Origin: Uliginosibacterium sp.
GTDB taxonomy: Bacteria > Pseudomonadota > Gammaproteobacteria > Burkholderiales > Rhodocyclaceae
Assembly: GCA_016718265.1 (NCBI GenBank)
Contig: JADKDZ010000009.1
Coordinates: 83,609 to 147,608, forward strand
Direction: 5' to 3'
DNA: 64,000 nucleotides
Part shown: positions 1 to 8,556 of the stretch, piece after piece
How positions within the stretch are numbered: position 1 is the stretch's first letter
Layout: each line of letters opens with the position of its first letter
Translations under genes and position numbers: made by a program
Notes under the pieces: generated by a model
Told to the model about the DNA's origin: nothing
What the model saw: the letters and a program-made list of their open reading frames with translations, nothing else
Database searches by the model: none

Positions 1-79
1 TTGCGGCGATAACGTCAAATCTTGGCATTTCCTGATGCCTGCTTCCCCAAAGTCGCGTTTTCCCGCAGGCCGAGGTGAG

Positions 80-116
80 GCAAATGAAAGGGGGCTTGGC
101 AATCGCCAAGCCCCGG
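80..116 (-). terminator. intrinsic terminator after pmbA
   Basis: Perfect 10-bp stem (91-100 with 105-114) around a 4-base loop. On the minus strand it is followed by a T-rich but interrupted stretch. It lies about 60 bases past the pmbA stop codon, so it probably ends the pmbA transcript. Confidence 0.6.
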
Positions 117-171
117 GGTCTCTGCCGAACAGGGAATCAGGAATCGGGTCTGTGCCACCCGACTCGCCGCA

Positions 172-1536
172 TCAACTGCCGGCGATGGTCATATTGCCGA
201 TCACGAGCGAGGGGCACTGCTTGCCGCCGCGGATGAGGACGTCGTTGCCGATCCCGACAATATCCCGGAACATCTCACGCAGGTTGCCAGCAATCGTGAT
301 CTCATGAACGGGCCATGCTATCTCGCCGTTCTCAATCCAGTAACCGGCGGCACCGCGGGAGTAATCGCCGGTCACGTTGTTGACTCCCTGCCCAAGCAGT
401 TCGGTGACAAGCAGCCCATGTCCGACCATGCGTGCGAGGCTGGGCAAGTCTTGCGTACCAGGTCGCAGGATGATGTTGTGGCAGCCTCCGGCGTTGCCGG
501 TGGTTTGCATGCCGAGTTTGCGGGCGGAGTAACTTCCGAGAAAATAGCCGCAGAGTCGCCCGTCGGTCACCACTTCCCGGGCTTGCGTGGCCACACCTTC
601 GTCATCGTAGAGCGTGCTTCCGAGCGCCTTGGGGATGTGCGGATTCTCGAAAATGCTGATGTTCGGCGAGAACACTTCGTTGCCCAAGGCATCGAGCAGG
701 AAGCTTGAGCGCCGGTAGAGCGCGCCCCCGCTGACCGCCTGGATGAAGTTTCCCAGCAATCCACATGCTAGTGGCGCCTCGAAGATGACCGGGACGTCGC
801 CTGTTCTTGCACGTCGGGAGCCCAAGCGTGACAAGGCTCTCCGGGCAGCATAAGCACCGATTTTCTCTGGCGCGGGCAGATCGGCGGCGTCACGCATCGA
901 AACGTGCCAGTCATCTCGCTGCATGTCTTCTCCTTGCATCGCAATGACCGAGCAGGAGAGCGAGTGGCGCGAGGTCGCAAAACCGTGGCAGAACCCAAGC
1001 GAATTGGCGGAGACGAACTGGGACTCCTGGCGATAAACCGCCGCGCCCTCCGAATTGCGGATTTTGGGGCTGACCGCGAACGCAGCGTTTTCACACTGCT
1101 GGGCAAGCGCGACAGCCTGATCTGCGTTCAGATCCCATGGGTGATGAAGTTGCAGATCGACTTCTTCGCCGCTCCAGAGCCTGTCTGCGTCTGCGAGGCC
1201 AGCCGCGGGATCTGGCGCTGTAAAGCGGGCAATCGCGTGTGCGGCATCTACCGTGGCGCGCAAGGCGTCGCGGGAGAAGTCCGAGGTGCTGGCATGTCCG
1301 CGCTGCTGTCCCAGGTACACCGTGACGCCGATGCCTTTGTCACGGTTGTACTCCAGTGTTTCGATTTCTCCGCAGCGAACAGATACGGTCTGGCCACAGC
1401 CTTCCGAGACATCTGTCTCGCACGCGCTTGCGCCGCGAGAGCGCGCGTAGTCGAGTATGTCGCGGGCGATATCGCGCAATTGTGACTGGCTGTAGTTGAA
1501 ACTGGTCTTCTTTTGGGGCATGGGAAAATGCTGCAT
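172..1536 (-). CDS. pmbA: metalloprotease-related protein PmbA/TldE
   Basis: Large-family TldD/PmbA protein, 454 aa, close to the roughly 450 aa usual for PmbA. TldE (PmbA) partners with TldD in a cytoplasmic protease known for microcin and antitoxin processing and for RiPP maturation; TldD carries the metal site and PmbA lacks it. The N-terminal region has the typical stretch around residues 50-85 (GEIETLEYNRDKGIGVTVYL) and the C-terminal half ends in the family's glycine-rich beta domain. The start is the first ATG (1536); an in-frame ATG at 1521 is also possible. It is divergent from darP, the same arrangement as in E. coli. No tldD is in this window. Confidence 0.93.
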   Translation of the reverse strand: MQHFPMPQKKTSFNYSQSQLRDIARDILDYARSRGASACETDVSEGCGQTVSVRCGEIETLEYNRDKGIGVTVYLGQQRGHASTSDFSRDALRATVDAAHAIARFTAPDPAAGLADADRLWSGEEVDLQLHHPWDLNADQAVALAQQCENAAFAVSPKIRNSEGAAVYRQESQFVSANSLGFCHGFATSRHSLSCSVIAMQGEDMQRDDWHVSMRDAADLPAPEKIGAYAARRALSRLGSRRARTGDVPVIFEAPLACGLLGNFIQAVSGGALYRRSSFLLDALGNEVFSPNISIFENPHIPKALGSTLYDDEGVATQAREVVTDGRLCGYFLGSYSARKLGMQTTGNAGGCHNIILRPGTQDLPSLARMVGHGLLVTELLGQGVNNVTGDYSRGAAGYWIENGEIAWPVHEITIAGNLREMFRDIVGIGNDVLIRGGKQCPSLVIGNMTIAGS

Positions 1537-1743
1537 CAAGCGAAAGGCTATAATCTTAGCGCCTGCCGCGCCGCTTCAGTGGGATTCGTTTCGGTTCCAG
1601 ACGCGACGCGGGTTGCCGCGCCTGTGGTGCGAAAGCGTGCCGGCAAGGCGATCGATGGATACCACGGCAACACTATCAGGACCGTTGCGCTACGAGGCTA
1701 CGGCCTGTTTTTGACCCCTTTTTTTCGCGACCCGGCAGACGAC

Positions 1744-2334
1744 ATGCACGACAACCAATCCGACGATGATCGCGTCATCAGCAAATCGCAAAAAAAACGC
1801 GAAATGCTCGCCTTGCAAGAGCTGGGCAAAGAACTGACCAAACACGCCCCGGCGCGTCTTAAGAAGATCCCGATGAGTGACGGGCTGCGTGAGGCGTTGA
1901 ACGAAATGCATCGTATTACTGCAAACGGCGCGCGCGCGCGCCAGTTGCAGTACATCGGCAAGCTCATGCGTACCGAAGAAACCGAGCCGATCCGTGCCGG
2001 GCTTGAAGCGCTGGCCGGCAAATCACATTCAGAAACCGCGAGGATGCATCGCTTGGAAGCGCTCCGGGAGCGGTTTCTCGAAGATGAGACCATGCTGACT
2101 GAGATCGGCAATCTCTACCCTGACGCGGATTTACACCGCTTGCGCCAGCTGCGGCGCAATGCCATCAAGGAACGCGCGGAGAACCGCCCGCCGAAGGCGT
2201 ATCGAGAGATTTTCCAGATCTTGCGCAGTTTTGAAGAAGGCGTTTTCCCCTCCGACCATCCGCACCACAACAGCCATGCTGAGGGGGCGCAGGTGTCGCC
2301 GGCAACGAACGACGAGGACGGCGATGACGAGTGA
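1744..2334 (+). CDS. darP: ribosome-associated protein DarP/YjgA (DUF615)
   Basis: 196-aa protein of the YjgA/DUF615 family, now called DarP, a factor in late 50S ribosomal subunit maturation. The acidic N-terminus (MHDNQSDDDRVISKSQKKRE) followed by a highly charged helical body is typical. The reading frame is open upstream to 1513, but that part is not family-like, so the ATG at 1744 is chosen even though no clear Shine-Dalgarno precedes it. A TATAAT at 1549-1554 could be its -10 box. Its last 11 bases overlap mog, suggesting translational coupling. It is divergent from pmbA. Confidence 0.9.
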   Translation: MHDNQSDDDRVISKSQKKREMLALQELGKELTKHAPARLKKIPMSDGLREALNEMHRITANGARARQLQYIGKLMRTEETEPIRAGLEALAGKSHSETARMHRLEALRERFLEDETMLTEIGNLYPDADLHRLRQLRRNAIKERAENRPPKAYREIFQILRSFEEGVFPSDHPHHNSHAEGAQVSPATNDEDGDDE

Positions 2335-2911
2335 GCTGCTCAGAGTCGGGGTCGTCTCGATCAGTGACCGGGCATCGACGGGGGTGTATGAGGACAAGGG
2401 TATTCCTGCCTTGTCTGAATGGTTGGCGGCAGCGTTGGCGTCGCCGTGGCAGATGGAGTCTCGCCTGGTTCCGGACGAGCGCGCACTGATTGAAGCCGCG
2501 TTGTGCGAGCTGGTGGATCAAGCCGGATGCGCGCTCGTGCTGACAACCGGCGGGACGGGCCCATCTGCGCGCGATGTGACACCGGAGGCGACTCTGGCGG
2601 TTGCGGATAAGGAGTTGCCGGGGTTCGGGGAGGAAATGCGGCGGATTTCGCGGCATTTTGTACCGACGGCGATCCTGTCGAGGCAAACCGCCGTGATTCG
2701 GGGCAAAGCATTGATCATCAACTTGCCCGGACAACCCAAGTCGATACGCGAGACGCTGGAAGGCGTGCGCAGTGCAGAGGGCGCCTTGCTTGTCGACGGG
2801 ATATTCTCCGCTGTCCCGTACTGCATTGATCTGATTGGTGGCCCGTACATTGAGACCAAGGAGCCGGTATGCAAGGCATTTCGGCCCAAAAGCGCTTTGC
2901 GGCCGACATGA
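2324..2911 (+). CDS. mog: molybdopterin adenylyltransferase (Mog/MoaB family)
   Basis: 195-aa MoCF-domain protein. Mog adenylates molybdopterin in the cytoplasm as a step of molybdenum cofactor synthesis. The family's dinucleotide/pterin-binding motif TTGGTGP lies at residues 74-80, followed by SARDVTPEAT and the LPGQPKS loop. The length matches E. coli Mog (195 aa). The ATG at 2324 overlaps the end of darP by 11 bases; the longer open frame back to 2159 is only darP read out of frame. MoaB has the same fold, so the exact Mog/MoaB label is a family-level call. Confidence 0.88.
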   Translation: MTSELLRVGVVSISDRASTGVYEDKGIPALSEWLAAALASPWQMESRLVPDERALIEAALCELVDQAGCALVLTTGGTGPSARDVTPEATLAVADKELPGFGEEMRRISRHFVPTAILSRQTAVIRGKALIINLPGQPKSIRETLEGVRSAEGALLVDGIFSAVPYCIDLIGGPYIETKEPVCKAFRPKSALRPT

Positions 2912-2955
2912 TGGCCCGGCTTCCGGACCGCTTTCCTACTGTTCAAGGAGATTTC

Positions 2956-3606
2956 ATGCTTTACGCAGACCGCTGTTCAAGGCTGTTTATCGCGAGTCTG
3001 TTATGGCTGGGGTTGGCTGCCGGGGTGTCGGCAGAAGAGGTCTCGCTGGTCGGGGTATTTCCAGGCAAGGCACTGGTCGTGATTGACGGTGCTGCGCCTC
3101 GCGCCTTGGCGGCCGGCCAATCACAAGGCGGTGTGAAGATTATCTCCGTCGAACGGGATTCGGCGGTCGTAGAGATCAATGGAAAGCGCAGCAAACTCAA
3201 TGTGGGCGAAAACCCAGTTGCCCTTGGTGGCGGTGAGCGCGGTCAGGTTGTGCTGGCAGCGAATGCCCAAGGCCATTATCTGGCTGAAGGCGCGATCAAT
3301 GGCGCCGCGGTGAGTTTTCTCGTCGATACTGGCGCGACCAGCGTCGCCTTGAGCACAGATGTGGCTGTGCGCGCAGGCATTGCCTATACCCGCGGTGCGC
3401 GCATTGCGGTATCCACGGCGAATGGCGCGACGGTGGCCTGGCGGGTCAAGCTCGATACTGTGACGCTGCGGGGCCTGACCTTGCGCAATGTGGAGGGCGT
3501 CGTCATGCCCGCATCGTCGCCGGTGGTGTTGCTCGGCATGAGTTTTCTGAACCGCATGGAAATGAAGCGCGATGGTAATAGCATGGTGCTGACGCAACGG
3601 TACTAA
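2956..3606 (+). CDS. secreted retropepsin-like aspartic protease (TIGR02281 type)
   Basis: 216 aa. Residues 1-26 form a signal peptide (basic start, hydrophobic core, VSA-EE cleavage site), so the protein is periplasmic or membrane-linked. The C-terminal half is a clan AA retroviral-type protease domain with the active-site triad D124-T-G126 in the context FLVDTGATS, and a GMSFLNRM motif near the end that is typical of bacterial members. It would act as a homodimer. The start is the ATG at 2956, preceded by AAGGAG; the open frame runs back to 2869 inside mog. No substrate can be inferred from the neighbours. Confidence 0.85.
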   Translation: MLYADRCSRLFIASLLWLGLAAGVSAEEVSLVGVFPGKALVVIDGAAPRALAAGQSQGGVKIISVERDSAVVEINGKRSKLNVGENPVALGGGERGQVVLAANAQGHYLAEGAINGAAVSFLVDTGATSVALSTDVAVRAGIAYTRGARIAVSTANGATVAWRVKLDTVTLRGLTLRNVEGVVMPASSPVVLLGMSFLNRMEMKRDGNSMVLTQRY

Positions 3607-3619
3607 AGGTCTGGCACGC

Positions 3620-4225
3620 GTGCAGGAATTCAATGCGCTAGCGGCGCAATTGCTTGATGCGTTTCGCGAAATTCCCGCGACTGGGGCCTATCTGGAGCCT
3701 GATGCGACGGGGCTGATTGCCTCGGCAGTCCTGATCCCGTTGATTGTGCGGCCCGATCGCGCATCCATCTTGTTGACCCGCCGAAGTGAACAGTTGCGAC
3801 ATCATGCGGGTCAGATCAGCTTTCCTGGTGGTCGAATGGAGGCTGAGGACGCTTCAGTTGAACTCGCCGCGTTGCGGGAGACCCACGAAGAGATCGGCAT
3901 TCACCCGTGCGACGTCGTGGTGCTGGGGCGATTGCCCGCGCTGCGAGTACCCAGCGGTTTCGCGATCCATCCGGTGTTTGGCCTGCTAAGACCGTCGGTG
4001 CAAGTCAGGCCTGATCCTGTCGAGGTGGCCGGTGCGTTTGATGTCCCTCTGGATCATCTGGTGGCGGAGCAGAACTATCAGAAACATCGCATTGTTCGGC
4101 CGGGCGGAGCGTTTCAAGCGGACGCGATTGCGTATCAGGGCTACTTCATATGGGGCGCCACCGCGGCGATACTGGTGCGGGCGCGCCCCTATCTCGAAAC
4201 GGTTTTACGTCGTGCAAGAATCTGA
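3620..4225 (+). CDS. nudL: CoA pyrophosphatase, Nudix family (NudL/YeaB)
   Basis: 201 aa. Nudix hydrolases of this subgroup cleave coenzyme A and derivatives to phosphopantetheine and 3',5'-ADP. The subgroup signature LLTRRSEQLRHHAGQISFPG (residues 51-70) runs straight into the Nudix box (about residues 70-94, with RETHEEIG providing the metal ligands). It starts with GTG at 3620, 13 bases after the protease gene, so it probably shares its transcript. No useful ATG occurs before the signature. Confidence 0.9.
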   Translation: MQEFNALAAQLLDAFREIPATGAYLEPDATGLIASAVLIPLIVRPDRASILLTRRSEQLRHHAGQISFPGGRMEAEDASVELAALRETHEEIGIHPCDVVVLGRLPALRVPSGFAIHPVFGLLRPSVQVRPDPVEVAGAFDVPLDHLVAEQNYQKHRIVRPGGAFQADAIAYQGYFIWGATAAILVRARPYLETVLRRARI

Positions 4226-4363
4226 CGCTGTGTTGTGTTCTTGCAAACAATGGCTCTGCCAAGCGTAGCTGCCCCGAAGATGGGAGGGGCGAACGGGCGG
4301 GGTATGCTATCTTCGCCAGTCCCATCTCTCCTGGCTTGTTGTGCGCCACGGCGCTTTCGTGCG

Positions 4364-5287
4364 ATGACTCTAGTATCTCTTCTGCTGGCTCTGGTGCTGG
4401 AGCAGTTCAAACCTTTCAAGGCGGCTGCGTATCTGTACCCACCGCTGGAGCGTCTGGGGCGCTTTTTTGAAGAGCGTTTCAATGACGGTCAAGCCAAGCA
4501 CGGGGTGATCGCTTGGTGCCTGATGGTTTTGCCGCCGACCGTTGCGACGGCGGTCGCGTACTTTCTGATTTACACCCTTCACCCCTTGCTGGCGTTGTTG
4601 TTTAACGTTGTGGTGCTTTATTGCACGATGGGGTTTCGGCACTCCAGCCATTTTTTCACCCGCATCCATGCATGCTTGCGTGCGCAGGATCTGCAGCAGG
4701 CACGCCGCCTCATCGGCGAGTGGCGGGGTCACCTTCACGACATGAGTAGCACCGAAGAGGTCGTGCGGCTGAGCATTGAGCAAGGGATAGTCGGGGCTCA
4801 CCGTCAGGTTTTTGCTGTAATCGTCTGGTTTTTGCTGTTGCCGGGGCCATGTGGTGCGGTGTTTTATCGCATGGCAGACTATTACGCGCGGGTCTGGGGG
4901 CAGCGGAGCGGACCGACAATCGGCGAGTTTGGCAGCTTTGCGAGGCAGGTGTTCGAGGTCATTGAGTACGTGCCGGTACGTACCACGGCAATCGCCTTCT
5001 CGATTGTGGGAGATTTTGAGGACGCTGCTCATTGCTGGCGTACCCAAGCGTCCCAGTGGCACGACAAGTCCGAGGGGATCCTTCTCGCCGCCGGAGGTGG
5101 CGCCCTGGGGGTAAGACTCGGGCTTCCGATCAATCAGAGCGGCGAGGGGCTTGAACGCCCTGAGCTCGGCACAGGGGATGAAGCCGAGGTCGAGCACTTG
5201 CAAAGCTTTATCGGCTTGATTCGGCGGGCACTCGTTTTGAACGTGCTTGTGCTTGTTACGATGGGCTTTGCCCACGTAGCGGGCTGA
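4364..5287 (+). CDS. CobD/CbiB (AmpE-like) family membrane protein
   Basis: 307 aa. A membrane protein with hydrophobic segments at about residues 1-14, 55-90, 145-165 and the C-terminus. It resembles the CobD/CbiB-AmpE superfamily proteins annotated in many Betaproteobacteria; CbiB makes adenosylcobinamide and AmpE modulates beta-lactamase signalling. Family features are the early EQFKP motif, GFRHSSHFFTRIH, the RRLIGEW repeat region and the late GGALGVRLG segment. The ATG at 4364 starts directly at the conserved MTLVSLLLALVLEQ; the open frame extends to 4235 without similarity. No cobalamin genes are nearby, so a cobalamin role is uncertain. It converges with miaA. Confidence 0.75.
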   Translation: MTLVSLLLALVLEQFKPFKAAAYLYPPLERLGRFFEERFNDGQAKHGVIAWCLMVLPPTVATAVAYFLIYTLHPLLALLFNVVVLYCTMGFRHSSHFFTRIHACLRAQDLQQARRLIGEWRGHLHDMSSTEEVVRLSIEQGIVGAHRQVFAVIVWFLLLPGPCGAVFYRMADYYARVWGQRSGPTIGEFGSFARQVFEVIEYVPVRTTAIAFSIVGDFEDAAHCWRTQASQWHDKSEGILLAAGGGALGVRLGLPINQSGEGLERPELGTGDEAEVEHLQSFIGLIRRALVLNVLVLVTMGFAHVAG

Positions 5288-5295
5288 TTGCGGCG

Positions 5296-6258
5296 TCAAA
5301 GCGGCTGCTGCCACCACGCCTCGGTTGCCCGCAAGAGCTGAGGAAGAGGGTTGCCTGCCTGCGGATCCACGGCTGCCATGCATGGCCAGTTCTTCGTGAA
5401 CTGGCGTAGCCAGGTAATTTGCCGCTTCGCGAGTTGGCGCGTGGCAGCAATGGCTTTGAAGCGCATTTCCTCGAAGCGGGTGTTTCCGTCGAGGTACTCC
5501 CACATCTGCCGATAGCCAACGCACCGCATCGAGGTCATATCCGGGTCGAGGCGGTATGATTTTTTCAAGGCAATTAGTTCGTCTTGCAAACCCTTGCTGA
5601 GCATCAGGTCCAAGCGTTCGGCAATCCGCGTATGGAGGGTGCTGCGATCAGCGGGTGTCAGTGCAAAACTCAGGTAATCGCCAGCGGTGGCCGTATCACT
5701 TCGCTGCGCGTAGTTCTCTGCCAATGGCCGACCACTGAGGCGAACGATTTCCAGCGCACGTTGAATCCGTTGGCTGTCGTTAGGGTTGAGATGTGCGGCT
5801 GCATCGGGATCCAGCGTTGCCAAGGCGGCGTGCAAGGCGGGCCAGCCGTCTCGACGAGCCTGATGCTCGATGGCTTCACGCACATCCGGATCCGCCTGCG
5901 GAAGTTCTGAGAGGCCATCCCGCAGCGCCTTGAAGTACAGCATGGTGCCGCCCACGAGTACCGGGATCCGTCCGCGTTGGCTAATCTCGTCAATCAGCGT
6001 TCTCGCTTCGCTACAAAAGCGCGCGGCCGAATACGCTTCTTCAGGGCTGATGATATCGACAAGGTGATGAGGACAGGATGCCAACTCCTCGCGAGATGGT
6101 TTGGCCGTTCCGATGTCCATATCCCGATACACGAGTGCAGAGTCAACGCTGATGACCTCGATCGGCAGATGTCTGGCAAGACTCAGCGCCAACTGGGTTT
6201 TGCCAGACGCTGTCGGCCCCATGATGAATACTGCGCGAGGTGTGAGGGGAGGGCGCAT
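5296..6258 (-). CDS. miaA: tRNA dimethylallyltransferase
   Basis: 320 aa. MiaA adds a dimethylallyl group to A37 of tRNAs that read UNN codons. The P-loop GPTASGKT is at residues 14-21, followed by the substrate-binding run DSALVYRDMDIGTAKP and the family's KRQITWLRQ C-terminal motif. The start at 6258 places the P-loop at the usual distance; an upstream in-frame start at 6309 would only add unrelated residues. It converges with the CobD-like gene and is divergent from the tRNA-Asp unit. Confidence 0.96.
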   Translation of the reverse strand: MRPPLTPRAVFIMGPTASGKTQLALSLARHLPIEVISVDSALVYRDMDIGTAKPSREELASCPHHLVDIISPEEAYSAARFCSEARTLIDEISQRGRIPVLVGGTMLYFKALRDGLSELPQADPDVREAIEHQARRDGWPALHAALATLDPDAAAHLNPNDSQRIQRALEIVRLSGRPLAENYAQRSDTATAGDYLSFALTPADRSTLHTRIAERLDLMLSKGLQDELIALKKSYRLDPDMTSMRCVGYRQMWEYLDGNTRFEEMRFKAIAATRQLAKRQITWLRQFTKNWPCMAAVDPQAGNPLPQLLRATEAWWQQPL

Positions 6259-6333
6259 TGCTGTGAGGGTTCCAGTCGACGTGATTCCGGGCAGGCCGCT
6301 AGCGCGCATAAGCCTGCAAATTTTTGTAGCGCC

Positions 6334-6362
6334 TTGACACCTTGTGTGACCGCCTTTAGAGT
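6334..6362 (+). promoter_or_regulatory. sigma-70 promoter upstream of tRNA-Asp
   Basis: Perfect -35 box TTGACA (6334-6339), a 17-base spacer and TAGAGT (6357-6362) as -10. It lies 85 bases upstream of the tRNA. No other gene starts between it and the tRNA. Confidence 0.6.
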
Positions 6363-6447
6363 TCGCAACGCTGTTCCTGGGCGCATGGTGTTTGATTTCA
6401 AGGCTTCGCGCCGATGCATTTTAACCATTACACGGCTCAGGACATGC

Positions 6448-6524
6448 GGAGTGGTAGTTCAGTCGGTTAGAATACCGGCCTGTCACGCCGGGGGTCGCGG
6501 GTTCGAGTCCCGTCCACTCCGCCA
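6448..6524 (+). tRNA. tRNA-Asp (anticodon GTC)
   Basis: 77-nt tRNA with the CCA end encoded. The acceptor stem GGAGTGG (6448-6454) pairs with CCACTCC, the discriminator base is G, and the anticodon GTC is at 6482-6484. The T arm contains GGGTTCGAGTCCC. The sequence closely follows E. coli tRNA-Asp. It is a single-gene unit with a promoter before it and a terminator 10 bases after it. Confidence 0.97.
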
Positions 6525-6534
6525 GTTTTTCGAC

Positions 6535-6566
6535 AAGGCGAACGTGAGTTCGCCTTTTGTTTTTTG
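6535..6566 (+). terminator. intrinsic terminator after tRNA-Asp
   Basis: 9-bp stem (6535-6543 with 6548-6556), GTGA loop, then a T-rich tail TTTTGTTTTTT. It lies between the tRNA and ppiD, so ppiD would need readthrough or its own promoter. Confidence 0.85.
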
Positions 6567-6591
6567 ACCTTCTCTTTTGTCGCGGACCATT

Positions 6592-8490
6592 ATGTTTGAC
6601 GTCATTCGAAATAACCGGAAGTTCACGCAACTCTTTCTTGTCGCGATCACGGTGCCATTTGCGTTGTTCGGCATCGACGCGTACTTCCAGAATTCCGGCG
6701 CCAGCGAGGCGGTGGCGACAGTCGGCAAGCGCAAGATTACGGTCGTTGAATTCGACAACGCCGTACGCCAGCAAACTGAAGTGATGCGTCAGCGCATGGG
6801 TGATGCCTTTGACATGGCGATGATTGAGACGCCCGCGTTCCGCTCCAGTGTGCTGGATCGTCTGATCAACGAGCGTGTGCTCGAAGAGGCGATCGCAGAC
6901 GGGCGCTTCGTGGTTCCAGATGCCTATATTCAGGACACCATCAAAACCACTGAACAGTTCCAGGAGAACGGGCAGTTTTCCATGCGCCTGTACCAGGCGC
7001 TCATCAGCGGTCAGGGCATGTCTCCCGCCGCGTATGAGTACAAGATCCGCAAAGACTTGGAAAAACGAGCTTTGATGTACCCGGTTGCGGGCTCGGTCAA
7101 GGTGCCTGCAGCGCTTGCCGCAAACTGGGTGGTGCTCGAAGAAGAGGAACGCACCGTTTCGGCATGGGTGCTGGATTCAAAAGAGCGTGCAACGGCAGTC
7201 AAGCTCGCCGACGATGCTGCGAAGAAATTCTATGACGCGAACACAAAGCGCTTTGAGCAACCGGAGCAAGTAAAGCTTGAATATCTGGTCCTGAGTGCCG
7301 AGGAATTGGCGGCAAAGGTGACTGTCTCTGAAGAAGAAGCACACAAGTGGTACGACGAGCATAAGAAAGAGCGTTTTACGCAGCCGGAAGAACGTCGCGC
7401 CAGCCACATTCTGATTCAGGTGGCGAAGGACGCCAAAGCGGACGACAAGGCTGCCGCAAAAAAGAAGGCCGAAGACCTGCTGGCCAAAATCAAGGCTCAG
7501 CCGGCGACTTTTGCCAAGCTTGCAAAAGATGTATCTGATGACAAGATGTCGGCGGAGAAGGGCGGAGACTTGGGCTTCTTTGCCGCGGATGCAATGGTGC
7601 CAGCATTTTCCGACGCGGCTTTCAAGCTGAAGCCGAAAGAGGTGTCGGGGTTGGTGGAAACAGAATTCGGTTACCACATCATTCAGCTGCAGGAGGTTCG
7701 CGGGGGTGGCGTCAAGTCCTTCGACGAAGCGAAGACTGAGTTGATGGCGGAGCTTCGCCGCCAAGGGGCCGCGAAACGGTTCAGTGAGTTGGGCGGGCAA
7801 TTTGGCAACATGGTGTATGAGCAGCCTGACGGCCTCAAACCTGTCGCCGACCAACTGGGTTTGAGTCTGCAGACGACCGATTGGGTGTCCGCGGATGCGC
7901 TGCCGGGCGTGTTGTCGCACCCCAAGGTCCGTGCCGCTGTCTTCGCGGCAGAATCGATCAAGGGCAAGCGGAATTCCGAAGCGCTGGACCTCGGGCGTGA
8001 TACCTCCCTCTCGGTGCGCGTCGTCGACCACAAGGCAGCCAGGCTCAAGCCGTTTGACGAAGTCAAGGCGCAAGCCGAGGAGGCCGCCAAGTTTGACGAG
8101 GCAAGCAAACTCGCCAAGACCGAAGGCGAATCTGCACTGGCCAAGCTGAAGTCTGGTACCGCGGTCGACGCCAAGTGGGGAGACGCCAAGCCGGTCAAGC
8201 GCAGCGACTCGCTGCCGCCTGAGATCCGAAAGGCGATATTTGGCTCACCGGTCAAGCAGCTCCCGGCCTATGTGGGGCTTGCCACGCCGACAGGCTATAT
8301 GGTGTTCCGGATCGAGAAGCTCGCCTCGCCAAAAATTGAAGCAAACGACCCGAAGATCAAGCAGGTGGCGGATGCATACGGTTCCAGCCTTGGGCAGGAA
8401 GACTTGCGTGCCTACATCTTGTCGCTGAGAAATCGGCTGGGTGTGAAGATCGACGACGCGAAAGTGAGCGCCAAATCTGTGCAGCAGTGA
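6592..8490 (+). CDS. ppiD: peptidyl-prolyl isomerase / periplasmic chaperone PpiD
   Basis: 632 aa. PpiD is an inner-membrane-anchored periplasmic chaperone that contacts proteins leaving the Sec translocon. One N-terminal transmembrane helix (about residues 14-33) is followed by a SurA-type N-domain and one parvulin domain (about residues 265-365, from RRASHILIQVA to GYHIIQLQEV), then a long C-terminal SurA-like region. The length matches the family (about 620-640 aa). The ATG at 6592 is chosen because the membrane segment follows directly; a TTG at 6577 in the same frame is less likely. Bounded by terminators on both sides. Confidence 0.93.
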   Translation: MFDVIRNNRKFTQLFLVAITVPFALFGIDAYFQNSGASEAVATVGKRKITVVEFDNAVRQQTEVMRQRMGDAFDMAMIETPAFRSSVLDRLINERVLEEAIADGRFVVPDAYIQDTIKTTEQFQENGQFSMRLYQALISGQGMSPAAYEYKIRKDLEKRALMYPVAGSVKVPAALAANWVVLEEEERTVSAWVLDSKERATAVKLADDAAKKFYDANTKRFEQPEQVKLEYLVLSAEELAAKVTVSEEEAHKWYDEHKKERFTQPEERRASHILIQVAKDAKADDKAAAKKKAEDLLAKIKAQPATFAKLAKDVSDDKMSAEKGGDLGFFAADAMVPAFSDAAFKLKPKEVSGLVETEFGYHIIQLQEVRGGGVKSFDEAKTELMAELRRQGAAKRFSELGGQFGNMVYEQPDGLKPVADQLGLSLQTTDWVSADALPGVLSHPKVRAAVFAAESIKGKRNSEALDLGRDTSLSVRVVDHKAARLKPFDEVKAQAEEAAKFDEASKLAKTEGESALAKLKSGTAVDAKWGDAKPVKRSDSLPPEIRKAIFGSPVKQLPAYVGLATPTGYMVFRIEKLASPKIEANDPKIKQVADAYGSSLGQEDLRAYILSLRNRLGVKIDDAKVSAKSVQQ

Positions 8491-8508
8491 GGCGGGACGG
8501 GTGAAAAG

Positions 8509-8537
8509 CAAAAGGGCCGCGAGGCCCTTTTGTTTTA
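8509..8537 (+). terminator. intrinsic terminator after ppiD (probably bidirectional)
   Basis: 10-bp stem (8509-8518 with 8523-8532), GCGA loop, followed by T-rich sequence. The other strand also shows a T-rich tail, so it can serve the convergent pyrD as well. Confidence 0.88.
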
Positions 8538-8556
8538 TGGCAGAGAAGGGCTGTCG

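Noticed and set aside
1..28. Possible start of a minus-strand gene at ATG 28 (MPRFDVIAA)
   Set aside because: Only nine codons before the window edge and no well-spaced ribosome site; cannot be judged.
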